Shown piece by piece: positions 53,527 to 64,000 of a stretch of DNA of 64,000 nt (position 1 is its first letter; every line of letters begins with the position of its first letter). This stretch comes from an uncultured Comamonas sp. (GTDB lineage Bacteria > Pseudomonadota > Gammaproteobacteria > Burkholderiales > Burkholderiaceae_C), in the NCBI GenBank assembly GCA_947306475.1, contig CAMZGS010000003.1:221299-285298 (forward strand), in the 5' to 3' direction. Under the pieces are notes generated by a model. The model did no database searches. It was not told the origin of the DNA and worked only from the letters and a program-made list of their open reading frames with translations. A program made the translations under genes and the position numbers.

Positions 53527-54342
53527 ATGATGACTACTCCTTTTCGCGTGGCTGTTGCCGGCGCCAGCGGCCGCATGGGCCGCATGCTGATCGAAGCCGT
53601 CCACCAGAGCACCGACTGCCAGCTGGCTGCCGCCCTGGATTTGCCCGACAGCCCCAGCCTGGGGCAGGATGCCACCGCCTTTCTGGGCCACAGCAGCGGC
53701 GTGGCCATTGAAAGCGATGTGCGCAACGCCTTGAGCAAGGCCGACTTCCTGATCGACTTCACCCGTCCGTCCGGCACACTGGCCCACTTGGAGGTGGGTG
53801 CCGAGCTGGGTGTGAAGACCGTCATCGGCACCACCGGCTTCAGCGAGGAGGAAAAGGCGCGCATCGCTGCTGCCGCTGCCCGCGCTGCCATTGTGTTTGC
53901 CCCCAACATGAGCGTGGGCGTGAACGTCACGCTCAAGCTGCTGGAGCTGGCCGCCAGGGCGCTGCCCATGCTGGATTACGACATCGAAATCATCGAAGCG
54001 CACCACCACCACAAGGTGGATGCCCCCTCGGGCACGGCGCTGAAGATGGGTGAAGTGATTGCCCAGGCGCAGGGCACCCAGCTCGATGGCCGCGCGGTGT
54101 ACGAGCGCTATGGCCACACCGGCGCGCGTGAGCCAGGCACGATCGGCTTTGCCACGGTGCGCGGCGGCGATATCGTCGGTGACCACACGGTGCTGTTTGC
54201 CGGCACGGGCGAGCGCATTGAAATCACCCACAAGGCCTCCAGCCGCGCGGGCTATGCCCAGGGTAGTCTGCAGGCCGTGCGCTTCCTGGCACAGCAGAGC
54301 ACGGGCCTGTTCGACATGTTTGATGTGCTCAAGCTGCGGTAA
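53527..54342 (+). CDS. dapB: 4-hydroxy-tetrahydrodipicolinate reductase
   Basis: 271 residues. The NAD(P)-binding [14 protein letters not shown] is at 10-23; the substrate motif [20 protein letters not shown] (in the centre) is the DapB signature. It reduces the DHDP precursor for lysine and peptidoglycan. It starts 45 bases after bamE, a link seen in other Burkholderiales, and is followed by a terminator. Confidence 0.95.
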   Translation: MMTTPFRVAVAGASGRMGRMLIEAVHQSTDCQLAAALDLPDSPSLGQDATAFLGHSSGVAIESDVRNALSKADFLIDFTRPSGTLAHLEVGAELGVKTVIGTTGFSEEEKARIAAAAARAAIVFAPNMSVGVNVTLKLLELAARALPMLDYDIEIIEAHHHHKVDAPSGTALKMGEVIAQAQGTQLDGRAVYERYGHTGAREPGTIGFATVRGGDIVGDHTVLFAGTGERIEITHKASSRAGYAQGSLQAVRFLAQQSTGLFDMFDVLKLR

Positions 54343-54360
54343 GCGAGCGCACAAGCCATG

Positions 54361-54400
54361 AAAAATCCCGCCTGGCGTAATGCCAAGGCGGGATTTTTTT
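54361..54400. terminator. Bidirectional terminator between dapB and ssb
   Basis: AAAATCCCGCC (54362-54372) pairs with GGCGGGATTTT (54388-54398), extended inside by TGGC and GCCA with a one-base bulge, and followed by TTT. It suits the convergent genes dapB and ssb. Confidence 0.85.
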
Positions 54401-54427
54401 CGTCGTCCAACTGGATGGCGCTAAGGC

Positions 54428-54988
54428 TTAGAACGGGATGTCGTCGTCGCCAAAGTCGTCAAAGCCCGAAGCGGGCTGGGGTGCCGGGGGTGTCATCGGG
54501 GCTGCGGCGGCAGCGGCTGCAACCGGTGTTGGTGCGGCGGCAGGAGCCGGGCGTGGTGCGGCAGCGCGTGCCTGGGGGGCATAGCCGCCACCGGGGGCGT
54601 TGCTGCTGCCAAAGCCGCCATCGTCCTGGCCGTAGCCACCACCCTGACCGGCGCGGCTGCCCAGCATCTGCATGGTATCGGCACGGATTTCCGTGGCGTA
54701 GCGCTCCTGGCCGGTTTGCGGGTCGGTCCACTTGCGCGTGCGGATCGAGCCTTCAACGTACACCTGCGAGCCCTTGCGCAGGTATTGGCCGACGATTTCG
54801 GCCAGACGGCCATTGAAGACCACGCGGTGCCATTCGGTGGATTCGCGGTTTTCGCCGGTGTTCTTGTCGCGCCAGCGATCGGTGGTGGCGATGGTGACGT
54901 TGGCCACCTGATCGCCGCTGGGGAAGGTGCGCAGTTCGGGGTCGCGCCCCAGGTTGCCGACCAGAATGACTTTGTTGACGGATGCCAT
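54428..54988 (-). CDS. ssb: Single-stranded DNA-binding protein
   Basis: 186 residues. OB-fold residues 1-110: [27 protein letters not shown]-type strand, [32 protein letters not shown] Gly/Ala/Pro-rich linker leads to the acidic tip DDDIPF that recruits partner proteins. Binds ssDNA as a tetramer in replication and repair. Single gene; its start region faces a family repeat at 55.1 kb. Confidence 0.95.
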   Translation of the reverse strand: MASVNKVILVGNLGRDPELRTFPSGDQVANVTIATTDRWRDKNTGENRESTEWHRVVFNGRLAEIVGQYLRKGSQVYVEGSIRTRKWTDPQTGQERYATEIRADTMQMLGSRAGQGGGYGQDDGGFGSSNAPGGGYAPQARAAAPRPAPAAAPTPVAAAAAAAPMTPPAPQPASGFDDFGDDDIPF

Positions 54989-55120
54989 GGTGAGTTTTCC
55001 TTTGGGTGGCCCAGGGGGTTCAAGGGGGAGGCCCCGGGCCAGATAGATAAGGTGCGGTCCCTCCGACAGACCGCAGGTGCGCAGGATATCCCAAGCGTGG
55101 CAAAGCGGTCGAGCGCTTCT

Positions 55121-55207
55121 AAAAAATGAGCTGCTTCCGCTTCAAATACGCCATTTCAAGATGAAAACCATCTGAAATGGCCGTATTTACAGCGTAACAA
55201 GCTATGG

Positions 55208-55208
<1 letters not shown>
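55121..55208. repeat. Intergenic inverted repeat, family copy 10
   Basis: AAAAAATGAGCTGCTTCCGC (55121-55140) is the left arm; the right arm (AGCGTAACAAGCTAT, 55191-55205) is partly decayed. Inner arms AAATACGCCATTTCA (55144-55158) and TGAAATGGCCGTATTT (55172-55187) pair with a one-base bulge. It lies just after the hemB stop. Confidence 0.7.
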
Positions 55209-56861
<1,653 letters not shown>

Positions 56862-56878
56862 GGCTGCGTAGGCCGGGC

Positions 56879-57979
56879 ATGCTGCACAAGTCCTCCGCCT
56901 GGCCGCTGGCGCTGCTGTACGCAGCGCTGATTGTTTTTGCCAGCCTGTTTCCTTTCGAGGGCTGGCGTGACCAGGGGCTGTCGTGGTGGGCCATCCTCAC
57001 GCAGCCGCTGCCGCCGCAGTACTGGACGGGGTTCGATGTGGGCGGCAATGTGGCCGGCTACGTGCCGCTGGGCTTCCTGCTCGGGCTGGCCATGGTGCGC
57101 TCGGGGGCGGCGCGTGGCGCGGTGCTGCTGGCCTGGGTGCTGGGCACGCTGCTGTCGCTGACGATGGAGGGCTTGCAGCTGTACCTGCCACGGCGTGTGC
57201 CGTCCAACCTGGATCTGCTGCTCAACAGCGCAGGTGCGGCCCTTGGGGGGCTGCTGGCCTGGCTGCTGCACTGGCTGGGTGGGGTGCAGCGCTGGTCGGA
57301 CTTTCGTGCGCGCTGGTTTGGTGTGGCCGGGCAGGGTGGGGTGGCCCTGTTGCTGCTGTGGCCCTGGGCGTTGCTGTTTCCGGCGGCGGTGCCTTTGGGT
57401 CTGGGGCAGATCTGGCCACGGCTGGCGCCCCTGCTGGAACAATGGCTGGCCGATACGCCCTTTGCCTCCTGGCTGCCCCTGACGCAGGTGCAGGCCGGGA
57501 TGCTGACGCCGTGGAGCACCATGGTGTACGTTGCCAGCGGTCTGCTGGTGCCCTGTCTGCTGGGGCACATGCTGGTGCAGCATGTGGGGCGGCGCATGCT
57601 GCTGAGCGTGCTGCTGGCCGCTGCCGCGGTGGGTGTTTCGGCACTGTCCACCGCACTGAGCTATGGCCCGATACATGCCTGGGTGTGGCTTGGGCCACCG
57701 GTTGCGCTGGGCATGTTGCTGGGCCTGGGCGTGGCGCTGGTTCTGGCGTGGCTGCACTGGCGGGTGAGTGCGGTGGTGCTGTTGCTGGGGCTGGTGTGGT
57801 TGCTGCATGGCCTCAACCATGTGCCGACCAGTCCTTACTTCGCGCAAACGCTTCAGATTTGGGAGCAAGGTCGGTTCGTGCAGTTTTACGGTGTGGGGCA
57901 GTGGCTGGGCTGGCTCTGGCCTTATGCGGCTCTGGTGTATGCCGCTGCCCGTCTGACCCGGCGTCAGCAGGACTTTTAG
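56879..57979 (+). CDS. VanZ-like family membrane protein
   Basis: 366 residues, with a VanZ domain in the first 130: SLFPFEGWRDQG, NVAGYVPLGFLLGLAMV, and TMEGLQLYLPRRVPSNLDLL. About nine membrane segments in total; the C-terminal half is unassigned. VanZ proteins are associated with glycopeptide resistance or membrane-sugar roles, but most have no known function. Seventeen bases after hemJ and 11 before the next gene, so probably one operon. Confidence 0.82.
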   Translation: MLHKSSAWPLALLYAALIVFASLFPFEGWRDQGLSWWAILTQPLPPQYWTGFDVGGNVAGYVPLGFLLGLAMVRSGAARGAVLLAWVLGTLLSLTMEGLQLYLPRRVPSNLDLLLNSAGAALGGLLAWLLHWLGGVQRWSDFRARWFGVAGQGGVALLLLWPWALLFPAAVPLGLGQIWPRLAPLLEQWLADTPFASWLPLTQVQAGMLTPWSTMVYVASGLLVPCLLGHMLVQHVGRRMLLSVLLAAAAVGVSALSTALSYGPIHAWVWLGPPVALGMLLGLGVALVLAWLHWRVSAVVLLLGLVWLLHGLNHVPTSPYFAQTLQIWEQGRFVQFYGVGQWLGWLWPYAALVYAAARLTRRQQDF

Positions 57980-57989
57980 AATCCCCCGC

Positions 57990-58364
57990 ATGAATGCGCC
58001 ACTTTCTTCCCCGGCAGCTTCCCAGGTGGACAGCGCTGCGGGTTACTACCGTTACCACGTCTTCTTTTGCCTGAACGAGCGCCCCAATGGGGAGGACTGC
58101 TGTGCCTTGCACGGCGCCAAGGCTGGCTTTGATTACTGCAAGCGCGCCGTGCAGGCGGCGGGGCTTGCCGGGCCGGGCCAGGTGCGTGTGAACAAGGCCG
58201 GTTGTCTGGATCGCTGCTCTGCTGCGCCGGTGCTGGTGGTCTATCCCGAGGGTGTCTGGTACACCTTTGTGGATGAGTCGGACATCGACGAAATCATCGA
58301 ATCCCACCTGAAGAACGGCCAGATCGTCGAGCGCTTGCTGATTCCACCCCACATGGGGCGTTGA
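57990..58364 (+). CDS. Thioredoxin-like [2Fe-2S] ferredoxin
   Basis: 124 residues. HVFFCLNERPNGEDCC (Cys27, Cys37/38) and NKAGCLDRCSAAPVLVVYPEG (in part; Cys72, Cys76) supply the four ligands of a plant-type-unrelated [2Fe-2S] cluster in a thioredoxin-like fold. WYTFVDESDIDEIIESHL is the usual end of the family. It is a small soluble electron carrier, role unknown. Follows the VanZ gene closely. Confidence 0.87.
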   Translation: MNAPLSSPAASQVDSAAGYYRYHVFFCLNERPNGEDCCALHGAKAGFDYCKRAVQAAGLAGPGQVRVNKAGCLDRCSAAPVLVVYPEGVWYTFVDESDIDEIIESHLKNGQIVERLLIPPHMGR

Positions 58365-58387
58365 TGTGGGATGTTGAGAGCAGGCAT

Positions 58388-58440
58388 GTTTTTGCCTTCA
58401 AACCTTTGCCAGGCAAGCGCTGATAGCTATATTTTCAAGA
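58388..58440. repeat. Intergenic repeat, family copy 11 (right half only)
   Basis: GCCTTCAAACCTTTGCCAGG and AAGCGCTGATAGCTAT match the inner and right parts of the family; the left arm is missing. It lies just before the start of the hydrolase gene. Confidence 0.5.
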
Positions 58441-58444
58441 ATTC

Positions 58445-59071
58445 ATGATCGCTCAAACCGAAAACATCACCCTGGACGGCATGGTCGGTCCGCTGGAGGC
58501 GCTGCGCAATCGTCCAGCCGGGCCTGCGTGTGGCGTGGCCGTGGTGGCGCATCCCCATCCCCTGTTTGGCGGCACCATGCACAACAAGGTGGTGCAGACC
58601 ATCACGCGCGCCCTGGTGCAGGCGGGTTGGGAGGTGGTGCGCTTCAATTTCCGTGGCGTGGGCGCCAGCGCGGGCGAGCACGACCAGGGGCGCGGTGAAT
58701 TGCAGGACCTTCTGGCTGTGGTACAGCAGGCAGCGCCCAGTGGGCCACTGGCGCTGGCGGGGTTTTCCTTTGGCGCCTTTGTCACGACCCATGCTGTGCA
58801 GGCGCTGTGGGCCTCGGGGCGTGTACAAAAGATCGTGCTGGTGGGAACTGCCACCAGCAGATTTGATCCAGCACCATTGCCGCCCGAGAGTCATGAGCGC
58901 ACTTTGGTGCTGCATGGTGAACAGGACGACACCGTTCCCCTGGCCAGCGTCATGGACTGGGCGCGCCCGCAGGTGTTGCCGGTAACGGTGGTGCCCGGCG
59001 GGGGACATTTCTTCCACGGCCAGTTGCCTTTGCTCAAGAGCCTGGTGCTGCGCCACCTGAGCGCGCACTGA
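58445..59071 (+). CDS. Alpha/beta hydrolase
   Basis: 208 residues, YtfR/dienelactone-like small hydrolase. HPHPLFGGTMHNKVVQT near 36 is a conserved oxyanion-side motif; the nucleophile elbow is GFSFG (Ser108); the acid is in HGEQDDTVP and the histidine in GGGHFFHG. Substrate unknown. The ATG follows a family repeat and lacks a clear SD. It precedes a terminator and dacC. Confidence 0.87.
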   Translation: MIAQTENITLDGMVGPLEALRNRPAGPACGVAVVAHPHPLFGGTMHNKVVQTITRALVQAGWEVVRFNFRGVGASAGEHDQGRGELQDLLAVVQQAAPSGPLALAGFSFGAFVTTHAVQALWASGRVQKIVLVGTATSRFDPAPLPPESHERTLVLHGEQDDTVPLASVMDWARPQVLPVTVVPGGGHFFHGQLPLLKSLVLRHLSAH

Positions 59072-59092
59072 GGGTGTTCTGAGTGTTTTCAC

Positions 59093-59119
59093 GGCCTGCG
59101 GCAGCAGGCCTTGTTTTTT
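59093..59119 (+). terminator. Terminator between the hydrolase and dacC
   Basis: GGCCTGC (59093-59099) and GCAGGCC (59104-59110) form a perfect 7-bp stem with a four-base loop, followed by TTGTTTTTT. It ends 15 bases before the dacC ATG, so dacC would need its own promoter or read-through. Confidence 0.75.
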
Positions 59120-59133
59120 GCCCTGAGAGATTG

Positions 59134-60318
59134 ATGAAAAACTTTGCCAACCGCGCGCGCACACTGGCTTTGGCCGCCGCGCTCTCTCCCATGTTGTGGA
59201 TGCCGTTGTCGGCCAGCGCCCAGATTGCGACCTTGCAGCCGCCGGAAATTGCTGCCCGCAACTACATGCTGGTGGACATGACGGCCAACCAGGTGCTGGC
59301 CTCCAAGGATGTCGATGCCCAGATCGAGCCGGCATCCCTTACCAAGCTGATGACCGCCTACCTGGTCTTTGACGCGCTGCGCGCCAAGAAGATCACGCTG
59401 GAGCAGCGCCTGCCGGTGAGCGAGCGTGCCTGGAAGATGCCCGGCTCGCGCATGTTCATCGACCCCAAGATGCAGGTGCCGGTGGACGACCTGATCAAGG
59501 GCATGATCGTGCAGTCGGGCAACGACGCGACCATGGCGCTGGCCGAGGGCGTGGGTGGCACGGCAGAGAACTTCGTGCGCCTGATGAACGAGCAGGCCAA
59601 GGCGTTGGGGATGACCGGCACCAGCTACCGCAATCCCGAGGGGCTGACCGAGCCCGGACACCTGACCACAGCGCGGGATTTGTCCATTCTGGCAATGCGC
59701 CTGATGCGGGACTTTCCCCAGTACATGCATTACTACGCCACCAAGGAATACCGCTACGAGGGCACGCCTGCATCCAACAGCAAGAACCGCAACCTGCTGC
59801 TGTTCCGTGACCCCAGTGTGGACGGCCTGAAGACTGGCCACACCAACGCAGCCGGCTACTGCCTGGTGGCCACCGCACAGCGCGACATGCCCAACGTGGG
59901 CGCGCGCCGCCTGCTCTCCATCGTGCTGGGGGCCGGCAGCGAGAATGCGCGCGCCAACGAGAGCCAGAAGCTGCTCAACTGGGGCTATACCGCCTACGAC
60001 GCAGTCAAGCTGTTCGAGGCGGGGCAGGTCATGGAAGAGGCGCCTGTGTGGAAAGGCAGCCAGAGCACGGTCAAGCTGGGGCGCGAAGCGGCCACGGTGG
60101 TCACCGTGCCATCGGGCAGCAGCGGCAAGCTGGTGACGCGCATCGAGCGTCAGGAACCTCTGGTGGCGCCTGTGGCCAAGGGCCAGCAGGTGGGTACCCT
60201 GCACGTGCTGCTGGGGCAGGATACGGTGGCCCAGCTGCCGGTGTTTGCCCAGGAAGAGGTCGCGGAAGGCGGTTTCCTGCGGCGCCTGTGGGATGCCATC
60301 CGCCTGTGGCTGCGCTGA
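59134..60318 (+). CDS. dacC: D-alanyl-D-alanine carboxypeptidase (PBP5/6 type)
   Basis: 394 residues from the ATG at 59134. Sec signal (LALAAALSPMLWMPLSASAQ), then PASLTK (Ser68, Lys71), QSGNDATMALAE near 128, and DGLKTGHTNAAGYC near 230. A C-terminal beta domain and an amphipathic helix (RRLWDAIRLWLR) anchor it to the inner membrane. It trims pentapeptides in the wall. It is followed by the str promoter region. Confidence 0.95.
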   Translation: MKNFANRARTLALAAALSPMLWMPLSASAQIATLQPPEIAARNYMLVDMTANQVLASKDVDAQIEPASLTKLMTAYLVFDALRAKKITLEQRLPVSERAWKMPGSRMFIDPKMQVPVDDLIKGMIVQSGNDATMALAEGVGGTAENFVRLMNEQAKALGMTGTSYRNPEGLTEPGHLTTARDLSILAMRLMRDFPQYMHYYATKEYRYEGTPASNSKNRNLLLFRDPSVDGLKTGHTNAAGYCLVATAQRDMPNVGARRLLSIVLGAGSENARANESQKLLNWGYTAYDAVKLFEAGQVMEEAPVWKGSQSTVKLGREAATVVTVPSGSSGKLVTRIERQEPLVAPVAKGQQVGTLHVLLGQDTVAQLPVFAQEEVAEGGFLRRLWDAIRLWLR

Positions 60319-60355
60319 TCTATCCGGTGGCACACAAGCCTGAGCAGGCCTCGGC

Positions 60356-60384
60356 TTGCCAGGCTATGTGCAAACTGATAGAGT
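60356..60384 (+). promoter_or_regulatory. Predicted sigma-70 promoter of the str operon
   Basis: TTGCCA (60356-60361) and TAGAGT (60379-60384) are spaced by 17 bases. Downstream, TTCGGAATTTTCCGAA (60394-60409) is a palindrome and ATTCACGTTTTC occurs twice (60413-60424, 60437-60448). Position fits a leader of about 80 bases to rpsL. Sequence prediction only. Confidence 0.5.
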
Positions 60385-60467
60385 TGCGAGCTTTTCGGAA
60401 TTTTCCGAAGGGATTCACGTTTTCGCTTTTCAAGCAATTCACGTTTTCACGTTGAGGGACGTTATAC

Positions 60468-60845
60468 ATGCCAACCATTAACCAACTCGTGCGTCAGGGC
60501 CGCGCGGTCGAAGTTGTCAAATCCAAAAGCCCTGCTATGGAAAACTGCCCCCAGCGACGTGGCGTGTGCACCCGTGTGTACACCACGACGCCCAAGAAGC
60601 CTAACTCCGCTCTGCGTAAGGTGGCCAAGGTGCGCCTGACCAACGGTTTTGAGGTCATCTCCTACATCGGCGGTGAAGGCCACAACCTGCAAGAGCACAG
60701 CGTGGTGCTGGTGCGCGGCGGTCGTGTGAAGGACTTGCCCGGTGTGCGCTACCACATCGTGCGTGGTTCCCTGGACCTGCAAGGTGTGAAGGACCGCAAG
60801 CAAGCCCGTTCCAAGTACGGTGCCAAGAAGCCCAAGGCCAAGTAA
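60468..60845 (+). CDS. rpsL: 30S ribosomal protein S12
   Basis: 125 residues, strongly conserved: [20 protein letters not shown] and [19 protein letters not shown]. Lys43 and Lys88, the usual sites of streptomycin-resistance changes, are both wild type. Head of the rpsL-rpsG-fusA-tuf operon. Confidence 0.98.
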   Translation: MPTINQLVRQGRAVEVVKSKSPAMENCPQRRGVCTRVYTTTPKKPNSALRKVAKVRLTNGFEVISYIGGEGHNLQEHSVVLVRGGRVKDLPGVRYHIVRGSLDLQGVKDRKQARSKYGAKKPKAK

Positions 60846-61005
60846 GCACTGGTTTGAATTTCGGTGCTGTATCCCGCGTGGCGCGGTGTGCAGCGTAGTG
60901 ACCCACAACGCACATGGTGTGCGCGGGTCGAGTAAGTGGGAGTCCCAGGTTTGGCTCTCGCGGTACCTGAGATGGTGCCAACTGAAGCAAAGATAGAGGT
61001 AAAAA

Positions 61006-61479
61006 ATGCCACGTCGTCGCGAAGTCCCCAAACGTGAAGTTCTGCCGGATCCCAAGTTCGGCAGCGTTGAGCTGTCCAAATTCATGAACGTGATCATGGA
61101 AGGCGGCAAGAAGGCAGTGGCCGAGCGCATCATCTACGGCGCTCTGGAACTGATCGAGAAGAAGCAGCCCGAGAAGAACGCTCTGGAAGTGTTCATGACT
61201 GCTGTGAACAACGTCAAACCCCTGGTGGAAGTGAAGTCCCGCCGCGTGGGTGGCGCCAACTACCAGGTGCCCGTGGAAGTGCGCCCCGTGCGCCGCCTGG
61301 CTCTGTCCATGCGCTGGTTGAAGGAGGCTGCCCGCAAGCGCAGCGAAAAGTCCATGGCCCAGCGCCTGGCCAACGAGCTGATGGAAGCCACCGAAGGTCG
61401 TGGCGGTGCCATGAAGAAGCGTGACGAAGTGCACCGCATGGCCGAAGCCAACAAGGCATTCAGCCACTTCCGCTTCTAA
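61006..61479 (+). CDS. rpsG: 30S ribosomal protein S7
   Basis: 157 residues: [38 protein letters not shown], and the C-terminal [20 protein letters not shown]. It nucleates 30S head assembly and, by analogy to E. coli, may regulate the operon by binding the S12-S7 gap. That gap is 160 bases here and GC-rich with hairpin potential. Confidence 0.98.
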   Translation: MPRRREVPKREVLPDPKFGSVELSKFMNVIMEGGKKAVAERIIYGALELIEKKQPEKNALEVFMTAVNNVKPLVEVKSRRVGGANYQVPVEVRPVRRLALSMRWLKEAARKRSEKSMAQRLANELMEATEGRGGAMKKRDEVHRMAEANKAFSHFRF

Positions 61480-61622
61480 GGCTCCCCGCCCCTTGTGGGG
61501 TCCGCAGGTCGCCGGCAAATCCTTGCTCGCGGCCTTGTTTGGACTCTGGGGCTATCTTTTGCAGCGGCTGCTGCGCCATTGATCGGCAGCCGCCACTTCC
61601 ATACGATCATCAAGGATCCATC

Positions 61623-63731
<2,109 letters not shown>

Positions 63732-63738
63732 GCGCTGA

Positions 63739-64000
<262 letters not shown>

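Overview
The window is a GC-rich proteobacterial chromosome segment, most likely from the Comamonadaceae (Burkholderiales; Comamonas or Acidovorax relatives). This rests on gene content and order: HPr kinase beside ptsN, a ProQ-domain protein, YceI/cytochrome b561 pairs, DacC ahead of rpsL-rpsG-fusA-tuf, and an intergenic repeat with arms resembling GAGCTGCTTGCGCTT and AAGCGCAAGCAGCTC. Most of the window is housekeeping. The species cannot be fixed from the sequence alone.

Layout. 0-3 kb: sulfonate-uptake cluster (ssuE, ssuA, a 46-residue small ORF, ssuC, partial ssuB) with no ssuD. 3-7 kb: an alanine-racemase-like protein lacking the PLP lysine, lplT, an EamA exporter and proQ. 7-8.8 kb: a lower-GC insert beside a truncated tRNA-Gly, flanked by a 27-bp direct repeat and carrying two coupled genes I do not recognise. 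9-16 kb: glcF/glcE, comM, the ptsI-ptsH-EIIA(man) set and a lipoprotein. 16-25 kb: a TlpA-type thioredoxin, cytochromes, an HPF-family protein, aspA and acetate permease. 24-33 kb: gap, tkt, a MurU-like nucleotidyltransferase, pyrF, fadD, a UbiA-family prenyltransferase and mtnN. 33-42 kb: corA, LysR/cytochrome b561/two YceI proteins, tsaB-rimI-UDG-like, dacB and an orphan substrate-binding protein. 42-49 kb: apt, kdsD-kdsC-lptC, two RRM proteins, a GDT1-type transporter, and metX-metW behind a SAM-II riboswitch. 49-64 kb: hyi, purC, ptsN-hprK, fur/bamE, dapB, ssb, hemB, hemJ, a VanZ protein, a ferredoxin, a hydrolase, dacC and the str operon.

Genes that work together. Enzyme I, HPr (His15 and Ser46 both present), an EIIA of the mannose type, EIIA-Ntr and HPr kinase form a regulatory PTS with no sugar permease in view. 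KdsD, KdsC and LptC belong to LPS core assembly. MetX and MetW form a methionine operon preceded by a SAM-II aptamer and a terminator that covers the metX ribosome-binding region. TsaB, RimI and the UDG-like protein are translationally coupled.

The most distinctive features are the 7-8.8 kb insert, the racemase-like paralogue without a catalytic lysine, the SAM-II/terminator arrangement and at least twelve copies of one intergenic inverted-repeat family.
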